A DNA stretch of 64,000 bases from a virus, in IMG/VR virus record IMGVR_UViG_3300038462_000040, positions 1-64,000 of that record; one strand, 5' to 3'. Positions 51,905-60,463 of the stretch are shown here, piece by piece; the stretch's first letter is position 1, and each line of letters begins with the position of its first letter. The notes beneath the pieces were generated by a model, which had not been told where the DNA came from, did not search any database, and saw only the letters and a program-made list of their open reading frames with translations. Made by a program: the position numbers and the translations under genes.

Positions 51905-52999
51905 TTATTTAAATCCAATATTATTTTTATTTTCAACATAATTTTCATCTTTTTCATAAAAGACATCTGCTAATGATACTTCACTATCATATATTTTATT
52001 AATATTTAATTCTATAGCTAATTTATTTGCATTTTCAATTGTAAGTGCTTTAAAATTATGTTTAAATAATGTTCTTCCCTTTCTTAAAAGCGCATTATCT
52101 ATATTATCTGCAACATTATATGTTAAAATTATTTTTAAATTTAATGCTTCCCCTAATAAACCATCGCCTAAATTTAATAGTGTAGATATATTATTTGTAT
52201 TAATTTTTCTTGATTTAATTAAATTTTCACAATCCTCTAAAATAATAACGCTATTTTTTAAATTATTTAAAATAAATGATTGTAATGATGGGTCATTAAA
52301 TCCTTCAATGTTTTGAATTGAAAGATTATAAAACTTTTTATTAATAATAGATAATAAATATTTTATTAATGTTGTTTTTCCCGAACCCGGAATTCCAGAA
52401 AATAATAAAATACCGCATTTATCATTATTAATAATATCAACTATTTTATTAATATCTAAATCATTATAATAATATTTTTTTATTTCTGGCGCATGAACTT
52501 CATAATCTTGTAATGAAAAATTATTATTCTGATGGGATATTTGATAAAATTTTGGTTTTTTTATATCTTCACAAATTCTATAATTAGATATGAATTTTTC
52601 AATAAATTTATTATGTTCAATATTATTAAGTAAAAATATTAAATAAACACTAAATGTTTTATTATTAGAATTTTTAAAAATTTGAATGAATAAATCTTTA
52701 TTTAAATTTGTAAAAATGCTGTCATTAAAAAATGGTATAACCTCATATCTTTGAATATTATTTCCTATTTCCAATAGATGATATTCATCCCTTTTAAAAT
52801 CAGATGAATTAGATTGAAACATAATTAAATTATTTTTATATAAAAAATTAATTAATTCATCATATTTACAATAATTTCCATTTAAAGAAATAATTTTATA
52901 CTCTATTGAGTTATTATAATAAATAAATAATTTTTTTATAAATATATCAGAATTACTAACAATATCTAATATATTTGAAGAATTCATAATTTTATTCAT
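51905..52999 (-). CDS. AAA+ ATPase
   Basis: 364 residues. The N-terminal ~180 residues are of unknown type. The C-terminal ATPase has Walker A GIPGSGKTT at 202-210, Walker B SVIILEDCEN, a sensor-1-like Asn in KIILTYNV, and an arginine-rich NALLRKGRTLFKHNF segment in the position of the second region. The pattern resembles BCS1/FtsH-type AAA proteins that occur as single genes in many large phages. It is preceded by TATATTTG. Likely a protein-remodelling ATPase; target unknown. Confidence 0.8.
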   Translation of the reverse strand: MNKIMNSSNILDIVSNSDIFIKKLFIYYNNSIEYKIISLNGNYCKYDELINFLYKNNLIMFQSNSSDFKRDEYHLLEIGNNIQRYEVIPFFNDSIFTNLNKDLFIQIFKNSNNKTFSVYLIFLLNNIEHNKFIEKFISNYRICEDIKKPKFYQISHQNNNFSLQDYEVHAPEIKKYYYNDLDINKIVDIINNDKCGILLFSGIPGSGKTTLIKYLLSIINKKFYNLSIQNIEGFNDPSLQSFILNNLKNSVIILEDCENLIKSRKINTNNISTLLNLGDGLLGEALNLKIILTYNVADNIDNALLRKGRTLFKHNFKALTIENANKLAIELNINKIYDSEVSLADVFYEKDENYVENKNNIGFK

Positions 53000-53022
53000 A
53001 ATTTTATGTTTTAAATTAACTA

Positions 53023-53030
53023 CAAATATA
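53023..53030 (-). promoter_or_regulatory. Promoter -7 element TATATTTG for AAA+ gene
   Basis: The minus strand has TATATTTG 24 bases upstream of the AAA+ start. There is no clear TTG at 20 bases, only a T-rich stretch, so it is weaker than other copies. Confidence 0.4.
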
Positions 53031-53312
53031 TAAAATTATATTTAAATAATAAATGTTATTATAATATAAGTTTAAATTTTATATTACCACAATTATAGAT
53101 TCTTAAATATTTTCTTTCTAAATTTTATATTTAATTTTTTACTAAAAGTCTTGTTTTAATTAACCAAATATTTTTTGAAAATATGTATACTAAATGTAAT
53201 CCAATATCTGAATAATCATCAATTAAAAATTATGACGGAGAATATTATGTGTTGAAAGAAAATAAAAGCAGTTATATTTTTATTAAATCTTTTTAAATAA
53301 AAATAAAAAATG
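53031..53312. other. AT-rich divergent intergenic region, nothing further seen
   Basis: Apart from the two promoter elements at its edges, this ~280-base stretch is AT-rich. I see no coding frame, no strong inverted repeat and no RNA gene in it. Confidence 0.5.
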
Positions 53313-53343
53313 TTTGTTAAATTGATTTAATTTTGTATATTTG
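53313..53343 (+). promoter_or_regulatory. Host-type promoter TTTG-N19-TATATTTG
   Basis: The plus strand has TTTG (313-316), 19 bases, TATATTTG (336-343), 39 bases before the start at 53383. This is the classical Bacteroidota spacing and the only plus-strand copy found. Confidence 0.75.
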
Positions 53344-53382
53344 CTCACATAGAAAAAATTTTTTAATCTAAATTAGAATCAT

Positions 53383-53718
53383 ATGAAAGATAATCAAACA
53401 CATGAATTAAAATTTTTAAATAAAAATAAAAATAATTTTGAAAAATTAAATCAATTTATTAATATTAATCGAAATAATATTCGTTTAATATTAGCATCTC
53501 CCGAAATGTGTGAATATTTAAAATCATCAAATGATTGTGAAAACATTATTCATAAAGGTTATCCAGAATTTACTCATATAAAATATAAAGGAATTTTTGT
53601 TATTGAAATCCCATTAAAATTTCCAATAAATGTAATTAATTTTATATTAAAAAATAATGATATAAAATTCAATATTCCATGTATTTGTGGAATATATAAA
53701 GATGAGAAACATTCATAA
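53383..53718 (+). CDS. Small protein of unknown function (111 residues)
   Basis: Not recognised. It contains FEKLNQFININRNNIRLILASPEMCEYLKSSND, IIHKGYPEFTHIKYKGIFVIEIPLKF and CICGIYKDEKHS with a C-x-C near the end. Soluble and isolated on the plus strand with its own host-type promoter, transcribed away from the AAA+ gene and toward the tail genes. Probably an early accessory protein. Confidence 0.65.
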   Translation: MKDNQTHELKFLNKNKNNFEKLNQFININRNNIRLILASPEMCEYLKSSNDCENIIHKGYPEFTHIKYKGIFVIEIPLKFPINVINFILKNNDIKFNIPCICGIYKDEKHS

Positions 53719-53748
53719 TTATCATGCAAAAGACCTATAATAATTTAT

Positions 53749-54060
53749 TTAATTATTTTTATATGCAGTTAATATTGCCTCATAATCTGCAATTGCTTTA
53801 TTAAGTGGAAATGGAATTCTAATTAAAACACCTTCAGGAATATCAAATTCATTGGCATATATATTATTTCCGTAAAGTATTATAAAATCATAAAAAGGAT
53901 TTCCATAATATTTTTGAGATATTTTATCCAATCTACTTGAAGGAGTCCAATATTCATATTTATCACTAGAATTAACAGGCAAATTTACAAATGGCATAGA
54001 ATCTATTGTACCATCTGAATTTTTTAAAATTGAATATCTATCATAGTCTTTGTATGGCAT
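53749..54060 (-). CDS. 53: gp53/LysM-like baseplate wedge protein
   Basis: 103 residues. The core YWTPSSRLDKISQKYYGNPFYDFIILYGNN...NEFDIPEGVLIRIPFP matches the phage baseplate pattern in which a LysM-like fold reads (R/T)LDxISxxYYGxPxxxxxIxxxNxxxxxxDIPxGxxLRIP, as in gp53-type wedge components and tail protein X. It overlaps by one base the stop/start boundary of the 1083-residue gene. Role: wedge or hub joint, possibly touching peptidoglycan or binding inside the baseplate. Confidence 0.7.
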   Translation of the reverse strand: MPYKDYDRYSILKNSDGTIDSMPFVNLPVNSSDKYEYWTPSSRLDKISQKYYGNPFYDFIILYGNNIYANEFDIPEGVLIRIPFPLNKAIADYEAILTAYKNN

Positions 54061-57000
54061 TATTTTCCTTGTGTATTTTGTGTTTGTAATGTTTTATTTA
54101 CTGCATCTGAACTATTTGCTGTTGGAACATCATTTGATATACCATTTTTATAACTCATTTGCGCTGCTGAAACTTTTGAAGGACGTGCATACATGCCATT
54201 TTTACTAAATGTTGAATTTGCATATTGATTAAATGATACTGCATTTTGTAATGCATCGATAGGTCCTTCTAATGATTGACCGCCAATTAACTTCATTTGT
54301 AATGTGATTTTAGCCATCATAGGTTGCATACCAAATCCTTCCGGATTCATATCCCAAGTAGTTTCATTATAATCAAAAGTAACATTTTCAATAATAACTT
54401 TTGTATAGAAAAAATCACCTACTCTTAATATACAAATCGGTTGTCTACCAAAAACAGAATTTCTGGCTCTTAATGTACCTGCAGCATCAATTTCAGGAAT
54501 AAATTGTTTCGCAGAACCTTGTCTTGTACATTGCTGTAAAAAAGTTAAACGTCTATGAAAATTTTCTGGCGTTTGTGTATGAAATGCTGGATAATAATTA
54601 TTTTTAATTATTGATTCAAAACCATTCAATATTGCCTTTTCTCTTGTTGCAAAAATATTATCATTTGGAATAATTTGATTATTATATTGTTTAATTAAAT
54701 ATTCAGTCGCTGCTATTTCATTTTTTATTTTTTGGACATCTTGTTGTTGATTTGTATTTTGTATTTGTTTTTTTGATTCAATATTTTTATTATTTTTTTT
54801 AATATTAATTGATGCACGTCTTTCTTCTTTCACAGTTTTTAAAGTTATACCATTTACTGTTGCACCTTCAGCACTACCGTCAGCACTACCACTACTTAAA
54901 TTTGACACAATATTGATTCCTAATTCATTTAAACTTACTTTAAAAATCGCTTTTAAACGTTCCTCAACTAAATGTTTTGCTGCTGCAATTCTTCTATCGC
55001 CAAGTGCTTTATTATAAGCAGCTTCATCTTTACCTTGATATAATTTAGATGAACCACCATCAATTATAATATCATAATATTTTCTATTTTCAGGATTACT
55101 ATATACATCAGATAATATTTTATTTAATGAATTATTTTTATTAGATATATTATATTGTGGAATCGAACTACCAGTAAGAACAAATGTTCTATTTTCTGTA
55201 TCAGCACTAAGTCCAACAACTTCATAAATACCACCATTTTTACTATCATTTAATCCAAAACCATTACCATCTTTTTCTGAAATACAACCTTCTCTAATTT
55301 CATAATGAAGTGGATTATTATACATATCTTCAATAACAGTATTAACTTGTGCATCAGTTGGAATATCATTAGGAAAAAATATTTTTATCTCTGGTGCTGA
55401 TATTGGTGCAACATCGGCTTGTTTTGTCGGACCTGTTATTTGAGTAATTTTATCTTGAAGTTGTTTTAATGATAATTCTAAATCTTCAACTGTTTTTTGA
55501 GGTACTAATTCATTACCGCCAAATGCAAAAAAATCAGCAATATTTTTATTTTGATTTTCACCTTGATAATTTCTAAGTTGTTCTGGATAATCAATAAGTA
55601 ATGTAAAACTAAGTGTTGCAGTTCTTTCTGAATTCATATAATTATACATTGGTTCATTTCTACCAACCATTACTGTTGATTCATATTTAGCACTTGCTGT
55701 TTCATTAAGTTGTATATCATATGGTGGAAACCACATAATTCGTCCTTTAAACGGTCCAACTTCACTTAATGGTATTATAGAATGCCATTCATCATCAATA
55801 ATACCATAACTATCATTTGGAATTGCAACTATTGCAAGATTTTCAATACTAAACATCATATTTTTAGGATTAAGAAATGGATTACCATTATCATTAGTTT
55901 CCCATTCTGGATGAATTTTTGGAATTACAGTTTTATAAATAACTGAATTTTGATTACCACCATAAACAATATTTCCTTTATATCTTATTGTTTTTGCAAA
56001 TCTATCATACTGGTCTACCATTGTATGTTGACGTATACCTGTTTTCCCAGCTATTTTACTTTCACTTGCATAATTACTATTATTTGCTTGCCATAATGGA
56101 GAACCATTAAAACCAATAATTTCATTATTACTTTCTTTAAATACTTTTCTTGTAATATCAACAAAATATCCAGAACTTGCATTTAATAAATTTTTTGTAT
56201 ATTCTAATAATCCACCATTTATTCGATAATCAATAATATTTGATGTTGAATTTAAATTATTTGTTTCATCATCAGCATTACCATGTTGTTGAGCTAAATA
56301 GCTTTTACTGTCATCATTAATACCATCTCTACCCCAAACTAATTTATCTCCAATATCATCAGTAGTTATATCTGATTTATTATCAACAAAATTATTAATA
56401 TCTTCTTTAAGTGTAGATTTATTTGCTGTACCAAAATTTTTATAAATAAAATCATAATTTGGAGCATATTCTTGAATAGTATTTCCTAATGTTATATATG
56501 AATATGCGGTTTTTTCATCATTATTAGCATAATCAATAGAACTTTGAATAAAAACATTACTTGGTTTTTTTAAATAAGGATATGCATTTTTATTATTAAA
56601 ATTAAAAAATATTCGATTATTAATAATGTTATTTACTGGTTGAATTGGTTGTTTAATATCAACTCCATTTTGAAGAATTGTTGAACTACTATCATCAGGT
56701 CCGATTTGTTTATAAACATTTAAATTTATTCCTTGATAAAAATACGTTAATTGACCTTTACCAGTATTTTTTATATAATCAGCATTTGTTGAACCAATTG
56801 AACCTGTAGTATGTAAACTTGGTTTAAAAGGATAGTTATTACCAACAGCATCAGTATTAAAAAATATCTTACCAATAAATCCACCCGCTTTATCTAAAAG
56901 ACTTTTATCATCTTGATTATTTATTGTAATTGTATTATTAATATTTTTTTCAAAAGGACTTTTTCCTTTTAATACATTTGAAAGATTAACTGTTGGAAGG

Positions 57001-57311
57001 TTTTGTTGTGCAAGATGTGATGCTGAATTATAAAACATTTGTTGACCCAACATTCTTGTACCAATTTCAGTTAATGGTGTATTTGAAAATCCTCTTAATA
57101 ATAAACTATTTTCAATATTAAAATGTTGATATTGTGGTATTACACTTAAAATACTGGCAATAGAATCTGCAACCTTACTTTTATTTCTAAGTGAAAGTTT
57201 ATCTGTTGATTCATATTCATTATCAAGATTATATAAATTACGTGGTATTAATTGATTTCTAAATTGTTCACCACTTACAAGTAACCTTGAATTTCCATTA
57301 ATATCAGCCAT
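54060..57311 (-). CDS. Large baseplate protein with embedded OmpA-like domain
   Basis: 1083 residues. Residues ~300-600 contain long beta-rich virion parts (PLSEVGPFKGRIMWFPPYDIQLNETA ... TATLSFTLLIDYPEQLRNYQG). Residues ~640-800 follow the OmpA/MotB peptidoglycan-binding pattern: EIKIFFPND (first strand), YYDIIIDGGSS (strand two), and YNKALGDRRIAAAKHLVEERL (NxxLSxRRAxxVxxYL). The C-terminal part (RVGDFFYTKVIIENVTFDYNETTWDMNPEGFGMQPMMAKITLQMKLIGGQSLEGP) resembles baseplate hub proteins. AGTATTTATT 15 bases upstream. Likely a structural baseplate component that could engage the cell wall. Confidence 0.7.
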   Translation of the reverse strand: MADINGNSRLLVSGEQFRNQLIPRNLYNLDNEYESTDKLSLRNKSKVADSIASILSVIPQYQHFNIENSLLLRGFSNTPLTEIGTRMLGQQMFYNSASHLAQQNLPTVNLSNVLKGKSPFEKNINNTITINNQDDKSLLDKAGGFIGKIFFNTDAVGNNYPFKPSLHTTGSIGSTNADYIKNTGKGQLTYFYQGINLNVYKQIGPDDSSSTILQNGVDIKQPIQPVNNIINNRIFFNFNNKNAYPYLKKPSNVFIQSSIDYANNDEKTAYSYITLGNTIQEYAPNYDFIYKNFGTANKSTLKEDINNFVDNKSDITTDDIGDKLVWGRDGINDDSKSYLAQQHGNADDETNNLNSTSNIIDYRINGGLLEYTKNLLNASSGYFVDITRKVFKESNNEIIGFNGSPLWQANNSNYASESKIAGKTGIRQHTMVDQYDRFAKTIRYKGNIVYGGNQNSVIYKTVIPKIHPEWETNDNGNPFLNPKNMMFSIENLAIVAIPNDSYGIIDDEWHSIIPLSEVGPFKGRIMWFPPYDIQLNETASAKYESTVMVGRNEPMYNYMNSERTATLSFTLLIDYPEQLRNYQGENQNKNIADFFAFGGNELVPQKTVEDLELSLKQLQDKITQITGPTKQADVAPISAPEIKIFFPNDIPTDAQVNTVIEDMYNNPLHYEIREGCISEKDGNGFGLNDSKNGGIYEVVGLSADTENRTFVLTGSSIPQYNISNKNNSLNKILSDVYSNPENRKYYDIIIDGGSSKLYQGKDEAAYNKALGDRRIAAAKHLVEERLKAIFKVSLNELGINIVSNLSSGSADGSAEGATVNGITLKTVKEERRASINIKKNNKNIESKKQIQNTNQQQDVQKIKNEIAATEYLIKQYNNQIIPNDNIFATREKAILNGFESIIKNNYYPAFHTQTPENFHRRLTFLQQCTRQGSAKQFIPEIDAAGTLRARNSVFGRQPICILRVGDFFYTKVIIENVTFDYNETTWDMNPEGFGMQPMMAKITLQMKLIGGQSLEGPIDALQNAVSFNQYANSTFSKNGMYARPSKVSAAQMSYKNGISNDVPTANSSDAVNKTLQTQNTQGK

Positions 57312-57325
57312 TAATATTATTTTTA

Positions 57326-57335
57326 AATAAATACT
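57326..57335 (-). promoter_or_regulatory. Candidate late promoter motif AGTATTTATT
   Basis: The minus strand reads AGTATTTATT 15 bases before the 1083-residue baseplate gene. Confidence 0.55.
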
Positions 57336-57339
57336 TGTA

Positions 57340-57646
57340 GAATAAATTTATAATATCTATTTTTACATTGGTGAAAACTATCCCAATCTATAAAAGATTA
57401 ATTACTTATTTTTTTAAAATAAAATTGAGGGTGAAATATTTTTTATTTATAAATAAAATTAATAATTATGAAACTAATTTCAATTATGAAAATAATTGAA
57501 CATAGTTATCCTATGTTGTTAAATTTTTATTAGATTTGAAAAAATTAATAATAAATATTATAATTTTGTTCTTTTATTTAAAAGAAAGAGTTTTTGAGTG
57601 ATTAATTAATTTAACTAAAATAGTTTCGTAGAAGTTTAATGAAAAA
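57340..57646 (-). ncRNA. Candidate small non-coding RNA between tail genes
   Basis: A host-type promoter at 57653-57683 points into this 300-base gap, which has no reading frame of note. On the minus strand it contains two 7-base-pair hairpins next to each other: AACATAG/CTATGTT (57499-57517) and CAATTAT/ATAATTG (57481-57498). The next gene downstream has its own late promoter motif. Either this is a small RNA, a long leader of the baseplate gene, or decayed DNA. No terminator with a strong GC stem was seen. Confidence 0.35.
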
Positions 57647-57652
57647 ACTTGT

Positions 57653-57683
57653 CAAAGTTATAATATTTTATTTTAATAATCAA
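57653..57683 (-). promoter_or_regulatory. Host-type promoter TTG-N20-TAACTTTG
   Basis: The minus strand has TTG (683-681), 20 bases, TAACTTTG (660-653), an exact TAnnTTTG. There is no gene within 340 bases downstream, hence the ncRNA candidate. Confidence 0.55.
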
Positions 57684-57713
57684 GACTTTTTATAAATTAT
57701 ATGAAAATAAATA

Positions 57714-60221
57714 TTATTTTCCTGCTTTACCTGTTTTTAATGCTTGTTGTTTATCAATTGCTATTACTGTATTATAAACTTTATGCATAAATTTATCACC
57801 ATCAAGATTTAATGTAACATCATTTTGTAATGTAACTTGACCACCATTAGCAAATTCAACTTTTAATGGAGATTTTAATAGTGTTGCTAAATCAGCTAAC
57901 ATACCACCACCTTTAGTATTCATTTTTGATATACTTTCAACTGCATTTTGAACTGCAATAAAATCATCTTTACTACCATGCATTACAGCATTTATTTGTT
58001 TAAATGATTCTCCTACTTTTACAAGAGCATCAGCATGTTTTGCTATAGTATGCATAGTTGCAGCAAATGTAATAAATCCTAACGCACCAAAAGTAAATCC
58101 CATCATTGCTAATGATATAGCAGCAATACCAGCACCAACTTCTAACATAGCAGGACCTGCTCCTTTTGATGATTCAACAAGTTTTGCTAAACCCATTGCC
58201 ATAAATCCAATACCAGCAGCAGCAATACCAATACCAGCACCAATACCTAATGCTGCAAGAGCTAACATACCTAATCCTTCAGTACTTATTGTAGCTGCCA
58301 TACCAATAGCAATTATTGCAGCAGCAAGTGCAGCACCACCAATTACAAACCAACCTAATGATTTAACAATATCTTTTAATATTTTTGCTTTTTCTGGTGT
58401 TAATTTACTTAAAGAATCAGCAAGTTTACTAATACCAACAGCAGCAACTCCAATACCAGCACCAACACCTAATGCTCCCATTCCAATACCAGCACCAATA
58501 CCAGCAGCAGCACCACCGCTTATGCCTTTACCTGCACCACCTTCAACTGCTTCAGTAAGTCCACCACCTTTACCAAATTTACCAATATTAGTAATTTTAC
58601 TACCAATACCACTTTTTATAAAACTATCAATACTATTTTTAATTCCAATAGAAGCTATTTTCCATGCACCGCCAGCAGCAAGTAACATTAAACCTGCTTT
58701 CCACCAACCACTAGAACCTTTAGTAAAATCACCAATCCAGTCAGCTATATTAGCAACTGGTTTTAATATTGTATTAATACCTCTTAATATTGGTAATAAT
58801 GCTGCTTTTAATTCATTAATTGTTGCTTTAAATACTTCATCAAATGTTTGTGCTTGTTTTGCACGTTCTTCTAAACTAACTCTTTCCTTAACAAAACTTT
58901 TAGCTTGGTCTTGTGTTAAATTACTAATATCTCGCATTTGACCAGCAAGTTGAACTTGATATTTACCTGTGGTAGTGTTAAAAAATGCAGCACCTTGAAT
59001 AAGTTCTTTTTCACGGTCAGTTAAACCCATACCTTGTAATTTATCTGCCATTGTACTTATATCAAGTTGTCTTAAAGCCATTGCTTTCATTTCATCAGCA
59101 TTAATACCCAATGCTTTACCAACTTGGGTAAGTCTATCCATATCAGCAGGACTAATAAATTTTTGAAATGTACCATCAATATTTTTTCTTAAAGTAGCAA
59201 TACCTTTAGTTAAATCAGCAATTTTTGCTTGTAATTTGGCTGGGTCATTACGAGCGAAATATAAAGTTTCAAACATATCCATTTTTGCAAATTGACCACC
59301 CATTACTTGTAATTGTGCCACCATACCAATCGCACCTTCAAGTGTTCTTCCCATATCTGCAGCATTTAATGCACCATCAATACTAATTTTAAATTTTTCA
59401 GCATATTCTGCCATTTGAGCAAAACCTTTTACTCCTTGCTGAAAAGTATATCCTTGTAATTTTTTAAAATTATCACTTATATTTTTAAGTACCTTAGTTG
59501 TATTAACACCCATTCTTTCAGAAGTATCAACAACACCTTGAACATAATCCATTGTTGATTTAGCATCAATACCCATTATTTCAAATTGAGCACCAAGTTT
59601 TGTTGCTTGTTCAATTCCAAGACCAGTACCTTTACCAATCATTGTAATATCTTTTACCATATTAGAAGATAAAACACGTGCTCTACCAGTTTCATCAGCA
59701 AAACCTTCCATTATTCCTTGAACATCTTCAAGGCTTCCACCTAATCTTGCAACAAAACCAGCAGATTGTTCAAATGAATCTCTCATCATATCTGCCTTAG
59801 TACCTGACATTCCGAGATTAAGAATAGTACTTTTAATATTTTTATCTTGTGATTGTAAAAAAGTCCAAGTTTGTTTTAAAGCAGAAGCTAATCCACTTGC
59901 TAAATCAACAATTTTTTCTCTGGCTTTTATTTCTTTTTGAAGTTGTTCATTAATTAATTGTTGTTGTTTTGATAATTTTTTTAAAGTATCGTATTCAGTA
60001 TTTTGTAATTTAATTAAATTATTTAAAACACCTTTTTGACGATTATTTAAATCATTATAATTTTGTTGTAATTGATTAATAAGAGATTGTCTTTCACTTC
60101 TTCTTTCTTGTAAATCAGCTACTTGTTTTTCAATATCTAAATTACTTTTATATGTAGTTTGCAATTCCTTAGTTAAATTAAGGAGTTCTTTCATTGCTTT
60201 TGTTCTACTATCATCAGCCAT
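57714..60221 (-). CDS. Tape measure protein
   Basis: 835 residues. The N-terminal ~110 residues are coiled coil (LNLTKELQTTYKSNLDIEKQVADLQERRSERQ). The middle is helical and Ala/Gly-rich, and residues ~530-740 carry strong hydrophobic membrane-like segments (GWWKAGLMLLAAGGAWKIASI, GAAAGIGAGIGMGALGVGAGIGVAAV, ISLAMMGFTFGALGFITFA), typical of tape measure proteins that set tail length and help DNA entry. It lies after the gp26-like/chaperone gene, the usual place. By the 1.5 angstrom per residue rule the tail would be of moderate length (inference). Confidence 0.88.
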   Translation of the reverse strand: MADDSRTKAMKELLNLTKELQTTYKSNLDIEKQVADLQERRSERQSLINQLQQNYNDLNNRQKGVLNNLIKLQNTEYDTLKKLSKQQQLINEQLQKEIKAREKIVDLASGLASALKQTWTFLQSQDKNIKSTILNLGMSGTKADMMRDSFEQSAGFVARLGGSLEDVQGIMEGFADETGRARVLSSNMVKDITMIGKGTGLGIEQATKLGAQFEIMGIDAKSTMDYVQGVVDTSERMGVNTTKVLKNISDNFKKLQGYTFQQGVKGFAQMAEYAEKFKISIDGALNAADMGRTLEGAIGMVAQLQVMGGQFAKMDMFETLYFARNDPAKLQAKIADLTKGIATLRKNIDGTFQKFISPADMDRLTQVGKALGINADEMKAMALRQLDISTMADKLQGMGLTDREKELIQGAAFFNTTTGKYQVQLAGQMRDISNLTQDQAKSFVKERVSLEERAKQAQTFDEVFKATINELKAALLPILRGINTILKPVANIADWIGDFTKGSSGWWKAGLMLLAAGGAWKIASIGIKNSIDSFIKSGIGSKITNIGKFGKGGGLTEAVEGGAGKGISGGAAAGIGAGIGMGALGVGAGIGVAAVGISKLADSLSKLTPEKAKILKDIVKSLGWFVIGGAALAAAIIAIGMAATISTEGLGMLALAALGIGAGIGIAAAGIGFMAMGLAKLVESSKGAGPAMLEVGAGIAAISLAMMGFTFGALGFITFAATMHTIAKHADALVKVGESFKQINAVMHGSKDDFIAVQNAVESISKMNTKGGGMLADLATLLKSPLKVEFANGGQVTLQNDVTLNLDGDKFMHKVYNTVIAIDKQQALKTGKAGK

Positions 60222-60243
60222 AATAATATTTTATATTATATAA

Positions 60244-60253
60244 TATAAATACA
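60244..60253 (-). promoter_or_regulatory. Late-promoter-like motif TGTATTTATA before tape measure gene
   Basis: The minus strand reads TGTATTTATA 23 bases before the tape measure start, one base from the AGTATTTATA consensus, and directly after the terminator hairpin at 60255-60281. Confidence 0.5.
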
Positions 60254-60254
60254 A

Positions 60255-60281
60255 AGACCAAGATTTTTATTTTCTTGGTCT
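60255..60281 (-). terminator. Terminator hairpin overlapping end of the small frameshift gene
   Basis: A 9-base-pair stem, AGACCAAGA / TCTTGGTCT with a 9-base loop. The last codons and stop of the 59-residue frame lie inside it. It separates the gp26-like unit from the tape measure gene. Confidence 0.65.
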
Positions 60282-60446
60282 AAAATTGTTTTTATTTCTT
60301 GCTTGTTCTTGCAATCTTTCAATTTCTTCATTTTCTTTTTGTAATAAAAATAAGAAATGTCGTCTACGATATATTGGTAGATTCTCGATATAATCTGCTT
60401 GAAACTTAGCGTGTTTGGTTAAAATGTATATCTCTTCATTAACCAT
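60267..60446 (-). CDS. Small tail gene read by -1 frameshift from the gp26-like gene (59 residues if started at its own ATG)
   Basis: Minus-strand frame MVNEEIYILTKHAKFQADY ... FRPRK, 59 codons plus stop, mostly helical and charged. The gp26-like gene ends in a nine-T run (60485-60477) followed by CCCC. A one-base backward slip there gives an open frame (CCC CAA CAC TTA GCG GGT GAG TAT AAA AAA) that runs straight into this ATG in frame. It is therefore probably the C-terminal part of a -1 frameshift product, as for tail assembly chaperones between major tail and tape measure genes. It may also be translated alone. Confidence 0.65.
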   Translation of the reverse strand: MVNEEIYILTKHAKFQADYIENLPIYRRRHFLFLLQKENEEIERLQEQARNKNNFRPRK

Positions 60447-60463
60447 TTTTTTATACTCACCCG

